Source: Lineus longissimus (taxonomy: Eukaryota; Nemertea; Pilidiophora; Heteronemertea; Lineidae). From it: a DNA stretch of 64,000 nt. Where the stretch lies: assembly GCF_910592395.1 (NCBI RefSeq), contig NC_088321.1:11534001-11598000 (forward strand), in the 5' to 3' direction. Positions 63,619-64,000 of the stretch are shown in pieces; positions within the stretch are counted from its first letter, which is position 1, and every line of letters starts with the position of its first letter. Under the pieces are notes generated by a model. That model was given only the letters and a program-made list of their open reading frames with translations, made no database searches and had not been told where the DNA came from. Position numbers and translations under genes: made by a program.

Positions 63619-64000
63619 GTACGTATTTAAATGAAGAACATCAATCAAATGGAAAGTTTGTAGATGATTGTGATCAGCGTAGGAATCATCAACTAAATCT
63701 GGCACTAGCGTGGTGGGATAATTTGTTAAATTAGAGTCTTCCAAATGACAATAGTTCCTGCCAATTTTAAAGTAAACATCAAGCAGTCTTATCGTTGCAC
63801 AATTAAGAGCAGTGTACATATCGTCTGCATTGCGTTTTAAGGCCCAATGATCATAATGTTGAAGATGTCACCCGTTTATTTATGGTCAATCCGAAAGGTG
63901 GTGTTATTGTTTTCATGGTCAGAAAATTTCCTGATGTCAGACAAGGTTCTGGAGCTATATCTAAATATGTCTGATGTGTTCCTGAATATGTCACGTGCCA

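Noticed and set aside
1-64000. CRISPR arrays, bacterial operons, rRNA or tRNA genes
   Set aside because: The regular repeats are spliced exons and introns; no direct-repeat/spacer pattern, ribosomal sequence or cloverleaf with A/B boxes was seen.

Overview
The window is intron-rich eukaryotic DNA dominated by one gene. Several traits suggest a marine invertebrate: GT-AG introns, many small DNA-transposon remnants, LINE and Penelope-like ends, a THAP-bearing element, and frequent TAGGCCTA and TACATGTA words. An echinoderm or another invertebrate deuterostome is my best guess, but no sequence here fixes the species.

Region 1 (1-18.0 kb) is gene-poor and repeat-rich. It holds a three-exon gene of an uncharacterised family with an in-frame stop (708-1909). 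On the minus strand there is an intronless, virus-like two-ORF block: a long ORF at 8434-9819, overlapped by a second ORF that is broken by a TAG (7575-8441), with a poly(A) signal just downstream. Remnants in this region include an SGNH-type block (about 7.0 kb), a TACAGGGTG MITE (13.3 kb), a Penelope-like GIY-YIG fragment (15.2 kb), a LINE 3' end (16.8-17.0 kb) and a nested repeat (17.0-17.8 kb).

Region 2 (18062-63618 and beyond) is a giant plus-strand gene. It starts with a signal-peptide exon and a Thr/Ser/Pro linker. Four divergent Cys-rich module exons (N1-N4) follow. After them come 52 short exons in strict rotation, B-C-A-B-C-A..., with 18 B, 17 C and 17 A and no module out of order. 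Every internal exon is phase 1-1, with length divisible by three. A modules (120 nt) and B modules (114-126 nt) carry eight cysteines ending C-x-C-x5-CC. C modules (99-102 nt) carry four and have the signature LGGW. The visible coding sequence is about 6.63 kb, or about 2,209 residues with roughly 380 cysteines. It is secreted, strongly basic and still open at the right edge. I do not recognise the domain family. Introns are homologous from unit to unit, so the array grew by duplicating genomic units of typically 1.1-3.3 kb (the largest is 4.4 kb). Many introns have been hit by MITEs, foldback elements and a THAP element, while the exons stay open.

How it may work is inference. Symmetric exons would let modules be skipped or duplicated without breaking the frame. 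Basic Cys-rich modules in a secreted tandem protein would fit an antimicrobial or inhibitor polyprotein, an adhesive or matrix protein, or a diversified recognition molecule. The sequence does not choose between these.
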